From NCBI RefSeq assembly GCF_900659615.1, contig NZ_CAACUY010000037.1:1-60460 (forward strand): a DNA stretch of 60,460 nucleotides, given 5' to 3'. Origin of the DNA: Actinomadura fibrosa (GTDB taxonomy: Bacteria; Actinomycetota; Actinomycetes; Streptosporangiales; Streptosporangiaceae). A program made the translations under genes and the position numbers. Positions 8,073-15,981 of this stretch are shown here, one piece after another (position 1 is the first letter of the stretch; each line of letters opens with the position of its first letter). The notes beneath the pieces are model-generated. The model made no database searches. It was not told the DNA's origin and saw only the letters and a program-made list of their open reading frames with translations.

Positions 8073-9437
8073 TCAGTAATGACGGCGGTCGACGACGCGG
8101 CTCAGGGCTTCGACGACCGTCGGGTCGTATTCGGCGGCGGAGTCGAGGCGGAGGCGCTCCAGGACGGCGGCGCCGCGGTCGCGGTCGGCGGAGTCGCCGA
8201 CGAGGTCGTCGTAGGCGTTGGCGACCTTGATGATGCGGCCGGCGAGCGGCGGCGCGACGGGCCGTTCGCCGGCGCCGGGTGCGGTGGACGGGCCGGGGGT
8301 CGCCTCGCGGCCCGTCCGGTACGGGTGGGACGAGAGCTGGACGATGTGCGCGACCCGGTCGAGCACGCCCGTCTGCTTGATGACCTCGGCGCCGAGCTCG
8401 GCGATGCGGCGCTGCTCGGCGGGTGAGGCGAGCACGGTGGCGCCGCCGGGGATCGGGTCGCCGAGGGAGAGCTGCCCGATGTCGTGCATGAGGGCCGCGT
8501 ACTCCAGTTCGAGCAGTTCCTCCTCGGACATGCCGAGCTCGCGGCCCATCGCGACCGACAGCCGCGACACCCGCCGCGAGTGGCCCGTCTCGACGTACCC
8601 GCCGACCTCGGTGACCCGCGACAGGGCCCGGACGGTCTGGAGGTAGGTGGCGCGGATGCCCGCGTAGCGGCGGAACGCGAACTGGGTGACGAGGATCGGC
8701 ACCGTGAAGATCAGCAGTGCGGCCTCGCCCATCGCCGTGGTCGCGACCGCGATCAGCATGGCGGTGGCGCCGGTGGCCGCGCACAGCGCCATCTTCGCGG
8801 CGAACTCGTCGCGCAGCGCGATGCCGAGCCGGGCCCGGACGGCCTCGGCGCGGATCAGCGCGGCGATCACCACGTCGGTGAAGCAGGAGACGATCACGAC
8901 GAGGCCCATCACCGCGAGGACGAGCTGCCAGGCGAGCCCGAGCGTGATCACGGGGCGGAAGCACAGGGCGACGACGGAGACGGTGAACAGCCGCCGCGCC
9001 ATCGCGTCGAGCCGCGGGGTCCGGCCGACGGCGACGTGCGGGAGCGAGCCGACCAGCATGCCCGCCGCGGTGACCGCGACGACCTGGAGCGGCGAGTGGA
9101 CAGCGGGGACGACGCCGAGCGGGGCGCCGGGCGGCGCGCCCTCGGGGCCGATGCCGACGAGAAGGGCGTAGCCGATCGCGCCGGCGCTGGCGATGGGCGC
9201 GACCTCCCGGTTGCCGGGCATCACCATGCGGAAAAGCTCGCCGAGCGCGATCAGCACGCCGAAGATGACCGCGATGTTCGGCTGGCGGAGGCCGACGGCG
9301 GCGACCTGGGTGACGGCGACGACGACGAACAGGCCGGCGGTGGCGATCAGCAGGAGCTGGCCGGAGTCGATGGTCTGCCAGGCGGCCCGCTCCCGGGCCG
9401 GGAGCTGGGCTCCCGTCATGTGCTGTCCGGTCGTCAA
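8073..9437 (-). CDS. Membrane protein with HD domain (HD-GYP relative lacking GYP)
   Basis: 454 residues from a TTG whose bases overlap the upstream stop (TTGA); the ATG at 9419 is an alternative. About seven hydrophobic helices form an N-terminal membrane sensor region (residues 25-255). A cytoplasmic HD domain follows: GHSRRVSRLS, then ALMHDIGQ with the HD pair, and IIKVANAYDDL. The HHExxxGxGYP signature of c-di-GMP phosphodiesterases is replaced by QLSSHPYRTG, so activity on c-di-GMP is doubtful. It is translationally coupled behind a canonical HD-GYP protein of the same design, suggesting a working pair. Ligand and output are unknown. Confidence 0.85.
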   Translation of the reverse strand: MTTGQHMTGAQLPARERAAWQTIDSGQLLLIATAGLFVVVAVTQVAAVGLRQPNIAVIFGVLIALGELFRMVMPGNREVAPIASAGAIGYALLVGIGPEGAPPGAPLGVVPAVHSPLQVVAVTAAGMLVGSLPHVAVGRTPRLDAMARRLFTVSVVALCFRPVITLGLAWQLVLAVMGLVVIVSCFTDVVIAALIRAEAVRARLGIALRDEFAAKMALCAATGATAMLIAVATTAMGEAALLIFTVPILVTQFAFRRYAGIRATYLQTVRALSRVTEVGGYVETGHSRRVSRLSVAMGRELGMSEEELLELEYAALMHDIGQLSLGDPIPGGATVLASPAEQRRIAELGAEVIKQTGVLDRVAHIVQLSSHPYRTGREATPGPSTAPGAGERPVAPPLAGRIIKVANAYDDLVGDSADRDRGAAVLERLRLDSAAEYDPTVVEALSRVVDRRHY

Positions 9438-10780
9438 TTCCGCACCCCGTCACCGGCGATCCTGATGGGGGTGCTCGGGTCGTCGTGGTCCTGCTGGGTG
9501 GTCTCGACGACGTCGTCGTCGGGCAGGACGACCGGTTCGGGCGGCTCCCAGCCGTCGCGGCCGAGCGCCCGCAGGAACGCCTCGACCATCACCGGGTCGA
9601 AGTGGTCGCCCATGCCGCGGCGCAGTTCCTCGACGGCCTCGTCCATGCTGCGCGCCGGACGGTACGAGCGGGTCGAGGTCATGGCGTCGAACGCGTCGGC
9701 GACGGAGATGACCCGGGCGAACTCGGGGATCTCGTCGCCGGCGAGGCCCATCGGGTAGCCGCGGCCGTTCATCTTCTCGTGGTGGTGCATGATCCCGGCG
9801 AGCGCCTCGTCCAGGAACCCGATCTCGCGGACGATCTCCAGCCCGCGCATCGGGTGGAGCTGGATCGCGGCGAACTCCTCCTCGGTCATCGGGCCGTTCT
9901 TCTGGAGCACCTTCGTGGGGACGCCGAGCTTGCCGACGTCGTGCAGCATCCCGGCGTACCGGATCGCCTCGACCCGGTCGGCGCGCATGCCGATCTCCTG
10001 GGCGATCATGACGGAGCCGCGGGAGACCCGCTCGGAGTGGCCGCGGGTGTAGTAGTCCTTGGTCTCGACGGCCTGGCAGAGCGCGGCGAGGGTGGCGGCG
10101 TGCGCCTGCTGCTGCGCGTGCGCCTGCTCCATCGCCCAGCGGGCGATGAACAGCGGGAGGAGCACCAGCACGGCGGCGAACACGCCGACCTGCGGCCAGA
10201 GGCCCGCGATGAGGAGCCCGACCATGCCGTAGCCGAGGCAGCCGACGGCGAGCTGGCCGCTCTCGCGCAGCAGCTCGCGCGGCGCGGCCTGCCGGCTGAG
10301 CAGCAGGACCCCGGCCATGAGCGTCAGGTTGACGAGGACGAACGTGACGAGCGCGCCGAGGAAGGGGCCGGTGACGTGCTCGACCCAGCGGACCTGGCCG
10401 GGCCGGAACTCGCGCCCGCCGAGCAGGTCGAAGACCGTTCCGGCGGCGAAGCCGCTGAGCGCGAACTGGGCGCCGTTGAACAGCCGCTTCACCGGCGCGA
10501 AGAACCGCTGGCCGGTGACCACGGCGCAGAGGCCGAGCAGCGCGGCGCCGGCGGGGCCGAGGAGCACCACGGAGGCGAGGCTCGCCGCGAAGCTCAGCGA
10601 GACCTTCGCGCGCTCGACGTTCAGCCGCGCGGGAGCGGAGTCGCAGATGAGGAAGAGCAAGGCCAGCACGGCCAGCTTGAACCAGTCCAGCTCAGCGAAG
10701 GACGACGTCGAGATGAGGCCGACCGCGAGGGCGACCACACCGCACACGTACGCCCAGGCAGCAGGAGGTAGTCCACGCAT
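9434..10780 (-). CDS. Membrane HD-GYP domain protein, probable c-di-GMP phosphodiesterase
   Basis: 448 residues from ATG 10780. The N-terminal 230 residues hold about seven membrane helices. A short linker (AMEQAHAQQQAHAAT) leads to the HD-GYP domain: ETKDYYTRGHSERVS, GMLHDVGKLGVP, and HHHEKMNGRGYPMGL, so HD and GYP signatures are complete. This family hydrolyses cyclic di-GMP to pGpG or GMP. C-di-GMP controls development in actinomycetes through BldD-type regulators, so a signalling role is likely by inference. The acidic C-terminal tail overlaps the next gene by four bases. The gene follows a 30-codon small ORF and a long regulatory region. Confidence 0.9.
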   Translation of the reverse strand: MRGLPPAAWAYVCGVVALAVGLISTSSFAELDWFKLAVLALLFLICDSAPARLNVERAKVSLSFAASLASVVLLGPAGAALLGLCAVVTGQRFFAPVKRLFNGAQFALSGFAAGTVFDLLGGREFRPGQVRWVEHVTGPFLGALVTFVLVNLTLMAGVLLLSRQAAPRELLRESGQLAVGCLGYGMVGLLIAGLWPQVGVFAAVLVLLPLFIARWAMEQAHAQQQAHAATLAALCQAVETKDYYTRGHSERVSRGSVMIAQEIGMRADRVEAIRYAGMLHDVGKLGVPTKVLQKNGPMTEEEFAAIQLHPMRGLEIVREIGFLDEALAGIMHHHEKMNGRGYPMGLAGDEIPEFARVISVADAFDAMTSTRSYRPARSMDEAVEELRRGMGDHFDPVMVEAFLRALGRDGWEPPEPVVLPDDDVVETTQQDHDDPSTPIRIAGDGVRN

Positions 10781-10845
10781 TGCCGCCCCCCTCGGGAGTG
10801 ACGAATGAGCGGGCCGCCGCCGGGATCGGTCGTGCCTGCCGGCAC

Positions 10846-10938
10846 CTAGACCCAGGACACGCCCTTGGGCATCATCAGCGACGACGCCGGCGAGCTCGGG
10901 CGCCGGTCGCTTCCGGCCGACATCTCGCGCTTCCGCAT
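10846..10938 (-). CDS. Small ORF, 30 residues, leader of the HD-GYP operon
   Basis: ATG at 10938 is preceded by a strong AAGGAG ribosome site. The ORF ends in TAG 65 bases before the HD-GYP start. All but one of the sense codons after the start end in G or C, the pattern of real genes here. The peptide is basic at the start (MRKREMSAG) and ends LMMPKGVSWV. I do not recognise it. It may be a leader peptide controlling the downstream genes or a free small protein. A GTGCC-GGCA-GGCAC hairpin lies just after its stop. Confidence 0.55.
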   Translation of the reverse strand: MRKREMSAGSDRRPSSPASSLMMPKGVSWV

Positions 10939-10972
10939 GGCTCCTTGCCTCCCCCCGCGAAAACCGGGCCGT

Positions 10973-10988
10973 CCGGCCTTCCGGCCGG
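10973..10988 (-). other. Stem-loop in 5' leader of small ORF
   Basis: CCGGCC-GGAA-GGCCGG on the minus strand, a perfect 6-bp stem with a GNRA-type tetraloop, 35 bases upstream of the small ORF start. It is embedded in a GC-rich segment with further possible pairings, so the leader RNA is probably structured. No known riboswitch class was recognised. Confidence 0.35.
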
Positions 10989-11123
10989 CTGCCGGGACCC
11001 GGGCGATCCCAGCCTCCCGGGGCTGCACATACCCCGATTGCCCGGAGCATGCACGTGCTCTCGTCGCTGATTTCGGCACAAGCCTAACGCGGACTGCCCA
11101 GGTCACACAGGCATGCGGGGAAA

Positions 11124-11160
11124 CGTGAGCAAAGCGTGAACCAATCGTCACCTGTCGTGA
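11124..11160. promoter_or_regulatory. Four CGTGA-type repeats in helical phase
   Basis: CGTGA at 11124 and 11135, CGTCA at 11146 and CGTGA at 11156, with starts 11, 11 and 10 bases apart. On the minus strand, the direction of the HD operon, the last units read GTTCACGCTTT and GCTCACGTTTC, resembling 11-bp direct-repeat boxes of PhoP-type response regulators. The cluster lies in an AT-richer region about 190 bases upstream of the small ORF. The rest of 10939-11286 shows no other gene. Confidence 0.4.
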
Positions 11161-11286
11161 TCAATTGTCCGCGGGAATGCACGCACCGTATACGCACAAA
11201 CGCTCTGCACATACACAATGCACGTGCATCCCCATGGGCGGCCACAAAGGCAGTCAGAAATGGGCGACAAACAGTCACGCGGACGG

Positions 11287-12216
11287 TCAGTCCCGCGGCG
11301 AGAGGCTCCGCTCGCGCGCCCAGGCCGCCGTTTCCGCGAGCCCCTCGCGCAGGGCCACCTTCGCCTCCCAGCCGAGCACCTCGCGGGTGGGCCCCGGGTC
11401 CACGGCCATGGCGGGCAGGTCGCCCAGCCGCGGCGGCGCGAACTCCGGCTCGTCCGGCGCGCCCACCGCCTCGGCGACGAGCGCGTGCAGGTCCCGGTCG
11501 GTGGTCTGGAGCCCGGTGCCCACGTTGAACCTCCGGCCGCCGCCGAGCTCCCCGGCGGCGCGGGCGAATGCGTCGACCACGTCCAGCACGTAGACGTAGT
11601 CGCGGGTCTGCCCGCCGTCGCCGAACACCCGCGTGGGACGGCCGGCCAGCAGCGCGTCCGTGAAGATCGAGATGACGCCGGCCTCGCCCTCGGGCGTCTG
11701 CCGCGGCCCGTACACGTTGGCCAGCGTCAGCGTCGTGCAGTCGAGGCCGTGGAGCGCCCGGTACATCCCGGCGTACACCTCGCCCGACACCTTGGACGCC
11801 GCGTAGGGCGACGCCGGGCGCAGCTCGGCGTCCGGCGGGACGGGCAGCGCGTCCGGCACCCCGTAGACCGCGCAGCTGGAGGTGAAGACGACCTTGCGGG
11901 CGCCGGCCGCGCGCGCCGCTTCGAGGACGTTCGCGGTGCCGGTCACGTTCACGCGGGCGTCGTGCAGCGGATCGGCGACGCTGGCCCGCACGCTGACCTG
12001 CGCCGCGAGGTGGAACACCACCTCCGGGCGGCGCTCGGCGGCCTTCCCGGCGAGCGCAGGGTCGGCGACGTCCATCCGCCACAGCTCGACGTCGTCGCGG
12101 ACGTTGGCGCCGGACGACAGGTCGTCCACGCCGATGACCCCGTGGCCGTCGGCGAGGAGCCGGTCGACGAGATGGGATCCGATGAAGCCGGCCGCGCCGG
12201 TGACGAGTGCGAGCAC
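11287..12216 (-). CDS. NAD-dependent epimerase/dehydratase (extended SDR, GalE-like)
   Basis: 309 residues from a GTG at 12216; a GTG 24 bases upstream is possible. The Rossmann motif GxxGFIG is at the very N-terminus (VTGAAGFIGSHL). The catalytic YxxxK is in SPYAASK, with upstream serine in FTSSCAVYG. NVYGPRQ and a C-terminal NVGTG element are typical of UDP-sugar 4-epimerases and dTDP-glucose dehydratases. It acts in the cytoplasm on a nucleotide sugar; the exact sugar cannot be assigned. It lies 63 bases downstream of rsrA on the same strand and might be read through from sigR-rsrA. Confidence 0.88.
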   Translation of the reverse strand: MLALVTGAAGFIGSHLVDRLLADGHGVIGVDDLSSGANVRDDVELWRMDVADPALAGKAAERRPEVVFHLAAQVSVRASVADPLHDARVNVTGTANVLEAARAAGARKVVFTSSCAVYGVPDALPVPPDAELRPASPYAASKVSGEVYAGMYRALHGLDCTTLTLANVYGPRQTPEGEAGVISIFTDALLAGRPTRVFGDGGQTRDYVYVLDVVDAFARAAGELGGGRRFNVGTGLQTTDRDLHALVAEAVGAPDEPEFAPPRLGDLPAMAVDPGPTREVLGWEAKVALREGLAETAAWARERSLSPRD

Positions 12217-12279
12217 CCCAGCACGATACCGAGGGCGCACCCGCGCGGAGGGCGTCGCCCGGAAGCCGGGCGGCCCGGA

Positions 12280-12609
12280 TCAGGCGGTCTCGGACCTGCC
12301 CGCGCCGGCCGCGCTCGCGCCGCCGGTCGCGTTCGCGCCGCCGGTCGCCTTGATCTCGCCGCAGATCTCCTCGATGCGGCCGAGGACCTTCGAGCGCAGC
12401 TCGTCGGGCGCCTGCTCGCAGCCGCAGGACTTGCCCACCAGCTTCTTGACGGCCTCTTCGAGCCCGTACTCGCGCAGGCAGGGCCCGCACTCGTCGAGGT
12501 GCTCGCGCACCTCGCCGCAGCCCCCCTGGTCGAGCTCGCCGTCAAGATAGGTGTAGACCCGCGCCAGCACCTCGTCGCACGAAGTCTCGTGGTGGTCGCC
12601 ACAGCTCAT
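12280..12609 (-). CDS. rsrA: Zinc-binding redox anti-sigma factor RsrA
   Basis: 109 residues. Every residue that defines Streptomyces RsrA is at the same number: zinc ligands C3, H37, C41 and C44 (HLDECGPC), and C11, which forms the C11-C44 disulfide on oxidation. In its reduced form RsrA holds SigR inactive. Thiol oxidation ejects zinc and releases the sigma factor, which then transcribes thioredoxin and mycothiol genes. The C-terminal tail from about residue 88 is Ala/Gly-rich and probably disordered. The start lies just after the 29-codon mini ORF that follows sigR, so translation is likely coupled. Confidence 0.95.
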   Translation of the reverse strand: MSCGDHHETSCDEVLARVYTYLDGELDQGGCGEVREHLDECGPCLREYGLEEAVKKLVGKSCGCEQAPDELRSKVLGRIEEICGEIKATGGANATGGASAAGAGRSETA

Positions 12610-12612
12610 GGC

Positions 12613-12702
12613 TCACTCACCCTTCTCGCTCACCGCGCGGGCGGCCGCCGCGGTGTCCGGCATGACGCTTGGCTGTACGCGGCGGGCGCGTTCCCGGCTC
12701 AT
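12613..12702 (-). CDS. Mini ORF, 29 residues, between sigR and rsrA
   Basis: ATG at 12702 overlaps the sigR stop (ATGA), and the ORF ends TGA three bases before the rsrA start. 24 of 28 codons after the start end in G or C. The peptide is [15 protein letters not shown] followed by an Ala-rich segment and SEKGE. The end of the ORF supplies AAGGGTGAG as the rsrA ribosome site. It could merely relay ribosomes from sigR to rsrA and so keep their stoichiometry. I recognise no family. Confidence 0.45.
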   Translation of the reverse strand: MSRERARRVQPSVMPDTAAAARAVSEKGE

Positions 12703-13451
12703 GCGGAACCCCCGCTCGCGCGCGTGAGGCCACGGTCCTGAGCGTAGTCCTCCAGCATGCCCCGCAGCTGCCGGCGCCCCCGGTGCAGCCGCGACATCAC
12801 CGTGCCGATGGGCGTGCCCATGATGTCGGCGATCTCCTTGTAGGCGAACCCCTCGACGTCGGCCAGGTAGACGGCGATGCGGAACTCCTCGGGCAGCTCC
12901 TGGAGCGCCCGCTTGACGTCGGAGTCGGGCAGGTGCTCCAGCGCCTCCGCCTCGGCGGACTTCAGCCCGCTGGAGGTGTGCGACTCGGCGCGCGCGAGCT
13001 GCCAGTCCTCGATCTCCTCGGTCGCCGACTGCTGCGGCTGCCGCTGCTTCTTGCGGTAGGAGTTGATGAAGGTGTTGGTCAGGATGCGGTAGAGCCACGC
13101 TTTGAGGTTGGTGCCTTCCTTGAACTGGTGGAAGGACGCGAACGCCTTCGCGAAGGTCTCCTGGACGAGATCCTCGGCGTCCGCCGGGTTGCGCGTCATG
13201 CGCAGCGCGGCCGAATACAACTGGTCCAAGAACGGGAGCACGTCGCGCTGGAACCGCTCCTGACGCTGCTCCACGGTCTCCGTTGTGCCCGGTACCTGAC
13301 CCACCCCCTCGGCTGTGGCGACGCCGGCGGCGCCGTACCTCACAGACGATATCGGTCCGCGCGGCCTGATCACGCGGGCGGGGGCCTGCGCGTCGCCGGG
13401 CGGTGCCGCCGGCGCGGCGTCCCGCACGTGTTCGGCAACGGCTGTGGTCAT
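12699..13451 (-). CDS. sigR: ECF RNA polymerase sigma factor SigR (N-extended form)
   Basis: 250 residues from ATG 13451, which has GGAGG nine bases upstream. Region 2 spans about residues 68-140 ([43 protein letters not shown]). Region 4 spans about 178-235 ([26 protein letters not shown] is its core, then [15 protein letters not shown]). Residues 1-55 are an extra Ala/Pro-rich extension. Streptomyces makes a long unstable SigR-prime from its autoregulated promoter and a shorter stable form. The same could hold here, with GTG codons at residue 50 or 60 as possible short starts, though neither has a good ribosome site. An exact sigma-R promoter lies upstream. Confidence 0.93.
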   Translation of the reverse strand: MTTAVAEHVRDAAPAAPPGDAQAPARVIRPRGPISSVRYGAAGVATAEGVGQVPGTTETVEQRQERFQRDVLPFLDQLYSAALRMTRNPADAEDLVQETFAKAFASFHQFKEGTNLKAWLYRILTNTFINSYRKKQRQPQQSATEEIEDWQLARAESHTSSGLKSAEAEALEHLPDSDVKRALQELPEEFRIAVYLADVEGFAYKEIADIMGTPIGTVMSRLHRGRRQLRGMLEDYAQDRGLTRASGGSA

Positions 13452-13559
13452 CGGCGTGCACCTCCGCTGTGCTGGTCCGCTCCATGCCGGCTCGCCGCCC
13501 CGCCGCGAACCCGATCTGGCTCGTCGGCATCGAACGCACTGCCGGTCATGAGACGGTGC

Positions 13560-13586
13560 AACGCCGGAACGCGGCCGCCGATTCCC
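13560..13586 (-). promoter_or_regulatory. Sigma-R-type autoregulatory promoter of sigR
   Basis: On the minus strand, GGGAAT (13586-13581), 18 bases, then GTT (13562-13560). This matches exactly the GGGAAT-N18-GTT consensus of SigR promoters. Transcription would begin about 13552, leaving a leader of about 100 bases before the SigR ATG. It gives a positive feedback loop after thiol oxidation. Confidence 0.8.
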
Positions 13587-13747
13587 GAAGCGGGACCGGG
13601 GCACTCCCGGACGGGCGCGAGGCGCGGCCGAGCGTCCGGAGCATGCCCTCCGGGGACGGGATCACCTCACCCGGCCAGCACGGAGGGTGATGACCGCGTT
13701 CGGATGGGGAAAGAAGTCACATACATGGCGAGAACAGGAGCAAACCG

Positions 13748-14596
13748 TTGCTACCGGTGCCGGCGCGACCTCCCGAGCCCACCATCGCCAGCCTGCGCGA
13801 CGCTCCGGGCGACGGGGCGGGGGATTCGCTCGCGCGCTACTGGCGGTTCTACTGGGCGGTCGCGGACGCCCAGCTCACACGGTGGCTGCCGCGCAGGCCG
13901 TCCCGCGTGCTCGACATCTCGGGCGGCCGCGGGCGCAGCGCCGTCCAGGCCGCCGCGGCGGGCCACCGCGTGCTGGAGGTCCGCGATCCCGTGCTGGAGC
14001 GGGGCATGGCCGCCGCGTACCCGAACGGCGCCAACGGTCACCGGCCGAACGGTAACGGACGGTCCGCAACGCCCCCGGGGGGACGGAACGCAACCGCCCC
14101 GGTGGTCGGCGACTCCGGCGCGCTCAGCTTCCTCGGGGACGCCACCGTGGACGCCGTCGTGGCCGAGAACCGCGTCCTGTCGCGCCACCTCGTCACCGAG
14201 GCGACGGTCGCCGAGATCGCCCGGGTGCTCCGGCCGGGCGGCCGCGTCCTGCTCTGCGTCGACTCCCTGACGCTCGGCATGGCGGTGCTGGCCGAGCAGA
14301 ACTACTGGGCGCACCTGTCGGACGTGCCGAGCGCGGAGGTCGTCCTGGTGCCCTGGCCGGACGGCACGATCACCCGGTGCTTCTGGGCCGAGCAGCTCCG
14401 CGAGCTGCTCGCGGAGGTCGGCCTGGAGGTCGAGTGGATCAGGCCCCGCACGGCGCTGTCGCCGTCCACGGTCGAGCACGTGCTGTCCACGTCCCCGCAG
14501 GCGCTCGCCCGGCTGGTGCGCACCGAGCTGAACGCCCCGCCGGGCGACGAGTCCCTAGGCATGCACCTCCTCGCCAGCGCCCGCCGAAAGACATGA
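13748..14596 (+). CDS. Class I SAM-dependent methyltransferase-like protein
   Basis: 282 residues from a TTG start with AGGAG eight bases upstream (13736-13740). Motif I is VLDISGGRGRSA (about residues 54-65), followed by LEVRDPVLERGM. Later elements are VDAVVAENRVLSRHL and IARVLRPGGRVLLCVDS, the usual post-motif III of this fold. A 30-residue Asn/Gly/Pro-rich insert at about 90-120 is unusual. Substrate unknown. The gene is divergent from sigR, about 300 bases apart, and convergent with the DksA/TraR-type gene. Confidence 0.8.
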   Translation: MLPVPARPPEPTIASLRDAPGDGAGDSLARYWRFYWAVADAQLTRWLPRRPSRVLDISGGRGRSAVQAAAAGHRVLEVRDPVLERGMAAAYPNGANGHRPNGNGRSATPPGGRNATAPVVGDSGALSFLGDATVDAVVAENRVLSRHLVTEATVAEIARVLRPGGRVLLCVDSLTLGMAVLAEQNYWAHLSDVPSAEVVLVPWPDGTITRCFWAEQLRELLAEVGLEVEWIRPRTALSPSTVEHVLSTSPQALARLVRTELNAPPGDESLGMHLLASARRKT

Positions 14597-14616
14597 CCCC
14601 AACCCGAGCCCCGACG

Positions 14617-14686
14617 CAGCACAAGGCGCGGGCCAGCACAAGGCGCGAACCCAGCGCAAGGCGCGGGCCAGCGCGAGGCGCGGACC
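14617..14686. repeat. Short tandem repeat, four 17/18-bp units
   Basis: Four copies of CAGC(A/G)C(A/G)AGGCGCG followed by three or four variable bases, with lengths 17, 18, 17 and 18, so also a 35-bp unit repeated twice. It fills most of the 124-base gap between two convergent genes. Confidence 0.6.
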
Positions 14687-14720
14687 CGGCAGGTGGCTCG
14701 GACCCGGCGGGAAGGGCAGG

Positions 14721-15053
14721 TCAGCGCATGGCGCGGTCGTGTTTGGCCTGGCAGGTGACGCAGCGGGCCGCGTCGGGGCGGGCTTCGAGGCGCCCCTCGG
14801 GGACCTGGTGGCCGCAGCCCTGGCACTGCCCGTAGACGCCCGCGGCGATCCGCTCCAGTGCGGCCTGGACCCCGCTGCGATGCCGCTGGAGCGACCCGAG
14901 CGCCGCCTCGACGCGGTCGCTGTCGGAAAGGGCGGAGCCGGCGTCCGCGGCGGAATTGTCGCGGCCCGGGTGCTCGCCCCGCAGAATCGCGATGGAGCGG
15001 TCCAGGTCGTCGAGCATGGCCTCAAGGCGGGAACGGGCGGCGGCGGTGTCCAC
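14721..15053 (-). CDS. DksA/TraR-family C4 zinc-finger protein
   Basis: 110 residues from a GTG start. An N-terminal helical hairpin (about residues 1-70) is followed by a four-cysteine zinc finger, CQGCG and CVTC about 20 residues apart, characteristic of DksA/TraR. Such proteins enter the RNA polymerase secondary channel or act as general transcription modulators. Actinobacterial members are short and their targets are mostly undefined. It lies 77 bases downstream of the SRAP gene on the same strand. Confidence 0.88.
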   Translation of the reverse strand: MDTAAARSRLEAMLDDLDRSIAILRGEHPGRDNSAADAGSALSDSDRVEAALGSLQRHRSGVQAALERIAAGVYGQCQGCGHQVPEGRLEARPDAARCVTCQAKHDRAMR

Positions 15054-15130
15054 GGTGCTCCGAACTCCTCGGGGTGGGCCCCGGGCATGGGGGCGTGCCT
15101 CCGACCGCCACCGCCCCCCGCCGGCGCCGG

Positions 15131-15931
15131 TCAGAACAACGTGCCGGAATGGTTGCCAGAACTATCCCCGTTTGTCGAGGGTTCTATGAGTTGTGGACCG
15201 TTGTTTTTCACGTTGTTGACCGCCTTTGAGACGGGATAGGCGTCCATCGTCCCGGCCATGGCGGGCACGAGCAGGCCGCGCACCTCCTCCACCTCGGTGA
15301 GCGCCGGGTCGAGCCAGGCGTCCCAGCGGTCCGGCTCGACGACCATCGGCATCCGGTCGTGGATGCGGCCGAGGTCGTCCGGCGCGTTCGTGGTGATCAC
15401 CGTGCAGGTCCACACCCACTCGTCCTCGGGCGACTTCCAGAGCTCGTAGAGCCCCGCGATCGCCATGACCGACCCGTCCTTGGGGCGGATGTAGAACGGC
15501 TGCTTCGGCGGCTTCTTGGACTTCTTCTGCTTCTCGGCCGGGTCGGACGCCGCGGCCTCCGCCTCCTCGCCCTGGAGCGTGTACCACTCGAAGTAGCCGT
15601 CGGCGGGGAGCAGGCAGCGCCGCTTGGCGAACGCGCGCTTGTAGGACGGCTTCTCGTGCACCGTCTCGACCCGCGCATTGATCATCCGGGAGCCGATCGA
15701 CAGGTCCTTGGCCCAGACGGGCACGAGCCCCCATCGCAGCGTCCGGAGCTGGCGGACGGCCGCCTCCTCCTCCGGCGCGTCCTTGGGCCGCCTTGTGAGG
15801 ACGGCGGGGACCTGCTTGGTGGGGGCGACGTTATAGTCGGGCTGGATGTCGTCGTCGACGGCGTCGAGCTGCACCTGGAACTCGTCCAGCAGCTCCTGAC
15901 GGGCCCGTGTCGTGGCATAGCGACCGCACAT
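15131..15931 (-). CDS. SRAP-domain protein (SOS response-associated peptidase, YedK/HMCES)
   Basis: 266 residues. Cys2 is exposed after Met removal (MCGRYATT); this residue makes the thiazolidine crosslink to abasic sites in single-stranded DNA. Other family residues are present: asparagine in YNVAPT, glutamate in GYFEWY, and histidine in HDRMP. It shields abasic lesions at replication forks and self-releases by its peptidase-like activity. A Lys-rich insertion (AEKQKKSKKPPKQPF) sits between the central strands. It is divergent from the DoxX gene and upstream of the DksA/TraR-like gene. Confidence 0.95.
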   Translation of the reverse strand: MCGRYATTRARQELLDEFQVQLDAVDDDIQPDYNVAPTKQVPAVLTRRPKDAPEEEAAVRQLRTLRWGLVPVWAKDLSIGSRMINARVETVHEKPSYKRAFAKRRCLLPADGYFEWYTLQGEEAEAAASDPAEKQKKSKKPPKQPFYIRPKDGSVMAIAGLYELWKSPEDEWVWTCTVITTNAPDDLGRIHDRMPMVVEPDRWDAWLDPALTEVEEVRGLLVPAMAGTMDAYPVSKAVNNVKNNGPQLIEPSTNGDSSGNHSGTLF

Positions 15932-15981
15932 GGCTCCATCCTGCCCGCTTGAGGCGCGGAGCGGTGGGCATGTAGCGGGTC

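Noticed and set aside
10939..11286. Riboswitch (c-di-GMP or c-di-AMP class) upstream of the HD-GYP operon
   Set aside because: The context is tempting, but I could not match conserved core bases of either class; only generic hairpins are visible.
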